From positions 248,001-312,000 of the forward strand of contig CAVOYR010000005.1 of NCBI GenBank assembly GCA_963700735.1: DNA of 64,000 bases, written 5' to 3'. Shown in pieces: positions 60,927 to 64,000 of this stretch. Made by a program: the position numbers and the translations under genes. The first letter of the stretch is position 1. Each line of letters opens with the position of its first letter. The DNA is from Anderseniella sp963700735. Lineage in GTDB: Bacteria; Pseudomonadota; Alphaproteobacteria; Rhizobiales; Aestuariivirgaceae. The notes under the pieces are model-generated. The model made no database searches and was not told the DNA's origin. It worked only from the letters and a program-made list of their open reading frames with translations.

Positions 60927-61970
60927 TCAGGCGGGGTAATGCAGGTCGCCCCAGCCGCGCCACGCTGCCGGGTGGTCGCGGACGACCTGCTCGAGGCGGT
61001 GGAGATAGTCGGCGGCGGCAGCGCGCACAGCCAGCGTCCTGTCGCGGCCCGGCATGGCTAACGGGGCCTGCAATTCGCACCGGTAGTGGCCGGGGTGCGC
61101 CACGTCGGCGATGACGAACAACGGCAAGATGGGGCAGCCGGCATCCAGTGCAATGCGGGGCGGACCGGCAGCCACCTGGCAGCGCCCGCCGAGGAAATCG
61201 GCTTCGGCCAGCGTGCGGCCCTCATAGGTGGTGGCGAGCACCGACAGCAGCCCGCCGCTACGCAACACCTGCGCCATCGCATCCAGCGCCTCGGCGGGGT
61301 TGGCGCGGTCATACATGATGTGGCGCGACAGGAAGCGGCGCTCATGGGCGCGCTTCAGCGGATTGAGGACGGCCATGCCGAACCTTGACATCGAGAAGCC
61401 GTGCTCGGGGCGGGTCATGTGGGCCAGCGGAAAGCCTGCCTGGCAGAAGCCCAGCTGGGCGGCATCGGAGGCCGACGCCATGTCGGCCATCCAGATGACC
61501 ACGCCCTTGCCGCGCTTGTGGGCGCGCCACAGGTGCTCCAGCCCGTACATGGTGACGGTACGGCCATCGTGGTGAAACACGTCGCGGAAGAAGGCGATCG
61601 AGTTGTCGAACTTGCGGTTGATCTGGCGGCGCATCATGGCACTGGCGGTTGCCTTGTCCAGCCCGAAGGCGCGCTTCATCTTGGCGGCAAGCCTGCGGTG
61701 ATGCGGCAACACCGCAGACACCGCAGCGGCCATGCGGCCCAGGGCGAACCCGGCCTTCCACGGCAAAACGGATCCAGCAACCGTGGCCACCAGCAGCCAT
61801 GCAACCAGCGGAATGTCGCTCAGGTTTACCAGCGGCCTGTTGGCAGGCGGCGCCTCACGCTTGATCAGGTCGGCAAGGTCATGGGAGTGGCCGGATGCCT
61901 GGTCCTGGCCGGCGGACACGGCATGCCCGGCCCGCTGCAAGGTCGCAGCTGATGCATCCGTATGGTCCAT
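60927..61970 (-). CDS. LpxL/HtrB-like lysophospholipid/lipid A acyltransferase, motif altered
   Basis: A 347-residue membrane-associated acyltransferase of the LpxL/LpxM family. A hydrophobic N-terminal anchor (IPLVAWLLVATVAGSVLP) is followed by FALGRMAAAVSAVLPHHRRLAAKMKRAFGL and the segment RGKGVVIWMADMASASDAAQL. In normal LpxL this last place reads A-H-x4-E/D; here the His is replaced by Asp (ADMASASD). The RPEHGFSMSRFG and GGRCQVAAGPPRIALDAGCPILPLFV parts are otherwise typical. It may use another residue, or have lost acyl transfer. About 40 N-terminal residues are polar and extend beyond the usual start. Confidence 0.8.
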   Translation of the reverse strand: MDHTDASAATLQRAGHAVSAGQDQASGHSHDLADLIKREAPPANRPLVNLSDIPLVAWLLVATVAGSVLPWKAGFALGRMAAAVSAVLPHHRRLAAKMKRAFGLDKATASAMMRRQINRKFDNSIAFFRDVFHHDGRTVTMYGLEHLWRAHKRGKGVVIWMADMASASDAAQLGFCQAGFPLAHMTRPEHGFSMSRFGMAVLNPLKRAHERRFLSRHIMYDRANPAEALDAMAQVLRSGGLLSVLATTYEGRTLAEADFLGGRCQVAAGPPRIALDAGCPILPLFVIADVAHPGHYRCELQAPLAMPGRDRTLAVRAAAADYLHRLEQVVRDHPAAWRGWGDLHYPA

Positions 61971-62067
61971 GACAGGTTTCCCGGTTCAACACTCGTGACT
62001 CCGTAAAATGTCACGGCCCGCCTTAAGGAAGCGTTCACGCGGGCATGCAGCAGCCGCAGGCCGGGGC

Positions 62068-62472
62068 TCAGTCGCGGCCTAGCACCGAAGCGTCCACCGG
62101 CGTCAGCTCGATGGATTCACCGCAGCCGCAGGCGCTGGTCTGGTTGGGATTGGCGAAGGTGAAGCCCGAGCGCAGCTTCGACACCTCATAGTCCATGGTG
62201 GTGCCGAACAGGAACAGCACGGCCTTTGCCTCGACAATGACGCGGGCGCCCTTTTCCTCGATCACCTCGTCGAACCGTTCCGGCTCGTCGACGAACTGCA
62301 TGGTGTATTCCATGCCGGCGCAGCCGCCGTTCTTCACGCCGATGCGCAGGCCGGCAGCTTCCTTGCCGGACTTCGCCATCAAAGACTTGATGCGGTCAGC
62401 AGCCGCATCGGTCAGCGACATGACCTTGGGCCGGGTGCGGGTAGCGGGGGTGTTGATGTCCATGGCTGTCAT
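62068..62472 (-). CDS. sufA: A-type iron-sulfur carrier SufA
   Basis: Carries nascent Fe-S clusters to target proteins. 134 residues. The A-type core has VMSLTDAAADRIKSLMAKSG, GLRIGVKNGGCAGMEYTM with the first Cys, VLFLFGTTMDYEV and the terminal SGFTFANPNQTSACGCGESIEL with the CxC pair. All three ligand cysteines are present. It starts 6 bases after the sufT stop, the last visible gene of the suf operon reading leftward. An ATG three codons later is an alternative. Confidence 0.95.
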   Translation of the reverse strand: MTAMDINTPATRTRPKVMSLTDAAADRIKSLMAKSGKEAAGLRIGVKNGGCAGMEYTMQFVDEPERFDEVIEEKGARVIVEAKAVLFLFGTTMDYEVSKLRSGFTFANPNQTSACGCGESIELTPVDASVLGRD

Positions 62473-62478
62473 ATGATG

Positions 62479-62889
62479 TCACCACATGTTCAATGCAACG
62501 CGGGCCTCGTCAGACATGCGTGACGGGTCCCACGGCGGTTCGAACGTCAGGTTCACGTCGACGTCCATGACGCCCTCGACGGTGCGCACCGCATCGGCCA
62601 CCCAGCCGGGCATGTCGCCGGCAACGGGGCAGCCGGGCGCGGTCAGCGTCATGTCGATCTTCACCGTCCGGTCGTCCTCCACGTCAATCTTGTAGATCAG
62701 GCCGAGCTCGAAGATGTCGACCGGGATTTCCGGGTCATAGACGGTCTTGAGCGCGGCGATCATGTCGTCGGTCATCCGGTTCAGCTCATCCTTGGGAATG
62801 GCGGACTGGACTTCCGGGTTATGGTGGTCGGCCTGGACGCTGTCCGGCACGGGGGCCGGCGCGCAGGATGTGTCGTTGTCTTGCATCAT
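62479..62889 (-). CDS. sufT: SufT family Fe-S assembly protein (DUF59/MIP18)
   Basis: A 136-residue MIP18-family protein that helps mature Fe-S proteins. The DUF59 core is clear: LKTVYDPEIPVDIFELGLIYKIDVED, MTLTAPGCPVAGDMPGWV with the conserved Cys, and VNLTFEPPWDPSRMSDEAR. The first ~35 residues are a variable, Asp/Pro-rich extension. It lies 12 bases after sufS and 6 bases before sufA, in the sufS-sufT-sufA order common in alphaproteobacteria. Confidence 0.94.
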   Translation of the reverse strand: MMQDNDTSCAPAPVPDSVQADHHNPEVQSAIPKDELNRMTDDMIAALKTVYDPEIPVDIFELGLIYKIDVEDDRTVKIDMTLTAPGCPVAGDMPGWVADAVRTVEGVMDVDVNLTFEPPWDPSRMSDEARVALNMW

Positions 62890-62901
62890 TTTCCTAGCCT
62901 A

Positions 62902-64000
62902 TCACATGAACATCTTCTGTGCAGATGTAAGCGCATCTGCCAGTCGATCAATGTCTTCGCGGGTATTGTACATGGCCAGCGACGCCCGGCAGGTGGCCGT
63001 GACGCCAAAGCGCTGCAGCAGCGGCATGGTGCAGTGGGTGCCTGCCCTCACCGCCACGCCGTAACGGTCGATGACGGTCGAGATGTCGTGGGCATGCGCG
63101 CCTTCCATGGCAAACGAGATGATCGCACCCTTGGTGGGCGAGGTGCCGTAGATGCGCAGCGAATTGACCGACTTCAGCCGCTCGTTGGCATACTCCAGCA
63201 ACGAGGCCTCATGGGCAGCAATGGCCTCGCGGCCCACCTCGTCCATGTAGTCCAGCGCCGCGCCAAGGCCGATGGCCTGCACGATCGGCGGCGTGCCTGC
63301 CTCGAAACGGTGCGGCGGATCATTGTAGGTCACGCCATCCTGCGTCACCTCGAAGATCATTTCGCCACCACCCTGGTAGGGCGGCATCTTCGCCAGCAGG
63401 TCACGCCGGCCATACAGCACGCCGATGCCTGAAGGACCGTAAAGCTTGTGGCCGGTCATGACGTAGAAATCGGCGTCCAGGTCCTGCACGTCCACCGGCA
63501 TGTGTACCGCCGCCTGCGAACCGTCCACCAGCACCGGGATGCCGCGCTCATGGGCAATCCGGATGATCTCCTTCACCGGCACCACGGTGCCCAGCGCGTT
63601 GGACATGTGGGTGATTGCAACCATCTTCGTGCGCGGCGTCAGCGTCTTGACGAAGTCCTCGACGTGCAGCGTGCCGGCATCGTCCACCGGCACCCAGCGG
63701 ATGTTGGCGCCGCGGCGTTCGCGGTGGAAGTGCCACGGCACGATGTTGGAGTGATGCTCCAGGATCGAAATGACGATGTCGTCGCCCTCGCCGATCACCA
63801 TGCCGCCAAAGCTCTGCGCCACAAGGTTGATGGCGTCGGTGGCGTTGCGGGTGAAGATGATCTGCTCGGTGGACGGCGCGTTGAGGAACCGGCGGGCGCT
63901 CTCGCGCGCATCCTCGAAGGCCTGCGTGGCGGTGTTGGACAGGTAGTGCAGGCCTCGGTGAACGTTGGCGTACTCTTCCGAGTAGGCCTTCGTGATGCGG
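62902..64000 (-). CDS. sufS: Cysteine desulfurase SufS, C-terminal 365 residues (cut by window edge)
   Basis: PLP enzyme that takes sulfur from cysteine for Fe-S cluster assembly. The frame runs open to the end of the window, so the N-terminal ~45 residues and the start are missing. Visible landmarks are VHRGLHYLSNTATQAFE, LEHHSNIVPWHF, VDGSQAAVHMPVDVQDL, the PLP Lys in MTGHKLYGPSGIGVLYG, PPYQGGGEMI and the catalytic Cys in VRAGTHCTMPLLQRFG. This is the SufS rather than IscS type. sufB, sufC and sufD are expected just outside the window. Confidence 0.97.
   Translation of the reverse strand, partial: RITKAYSEEYANVHRGLHYLSNTATQAFEDARESARRFLNAPSTEQIIFTRNATDAINLVAQSFGGMVIGEGDDIVISILEHHSNIVPWHFHRERRGANIRWVPVDDAGTLHVEDFVKTLTPRTKMVAITHMSNALGTVVPVKEIIRIAHERGIPVLVDGSQAAVHMPVDVQDLDADFYVMTGHKLYGPSGIGVLYGRRDLLAKMPPYQGGGEMIFEVTQDGVTYNDPPHRFEAGTPPIVQAIGLGAALDYMDEVGREAIAAHEASLLEYANERLKSVNSLRIYGTSPTKGAIISFAMEGAHAHDISTVIDRYGVAVRAGTHCTMPLLQRFGVTATCRASLAMYNTREDIDRLADALTSAQKMFM

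Overview
The window is a chromosomal segment of a GC-rich alphaproteobacterium. The best fit is a Hyphomicrobiales-like, probably marine lineage; this is inferred from gene content and order, and no species call is possible. The clearest sign is a minus-strand housekeeping backbone in the order familiar from Rhizobiales: tRNA-Leu(TAG), tig, clpP, clpX, lon, hup, tRNA-Val(TAC), tRNA-Asp(GTC), nuoA, nuoB. It is followed by nnr, glnB-glnA, parE and a suf operon. I saw no prophage, insertion sequence, CRISPR array or rRNA.

Region 1 (1-20 kb) is that backbone with accessory genes in its gaps: ridA/mscS between the two tRNAs, a small secreted protein between lon and hup, a lipid-linked-sugar glycosyltransferase operon plus a DUF547 protein and a lipoprotein between lon and clpX, and two tandem TRAP solute-binding proteins, a GMC oxidoreductase and a DUF6152/DUF6644 pair between clpP and tig.

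Region 2 (20-34 kb) holds a frame-broken nnr, kynureninase coupled to an AT-rich unknown, a bacterial voltage-gated sodium channel, glnB-glnA behind a strong sigma-54 promoter, an L,D-transpeptidase, an MFS transporter, a frame-broken RluA-type pseudouridine synthase, a frame-broken trimethylamine-dehydrogenase-like flavoenzyme, an AEC carrier and a Tat-exported Gly/Tyr-repeat protein.

Region 3 (34-50 kb) has a coupled flippase/FemAB-like acetyltransferase pair, serine dehydratase, a second L,D-transpeptidase, a set of oxidoreductases, secreted TPR, metallo-hydrolase and parvulin proteins, a desaturase, and a hydroxylase/HD-domain oxygenase pair that looks like TmpA/TmpB of 2-(trimethylamino)ethylphosphonate breakdown. 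A YefM/YoeB toxin-antitoxin module follows, with its operator filling the promoter spacer exactly.

Region 4 (50-64 kb) contains parE, a 0.68-kb poorly explained region, an alpha/beta hydrolase, dtd, a two-gene operon pairing an unrecognised B12-binding enzyme with a pyrroline-5-carboxylate-reductase-like dehydrogenase, a RhlE-type helicase, a second flippase, an LpxL-like acyltransferase lacking the usual motif histidine, and the end of a suf operon (sufS, sufT, sufA).

Genes are packed tightly. Same-strand neighbours often overlap by ATGA or TGATG, and several convergent pairs share stop-codon bases. Five single-base frame breaks hit four otherwise well-conserved genes between 20.3 and 39.2 kb, mostly in short homopolymers, so some may be sequence errors rather than true pseudogenes.
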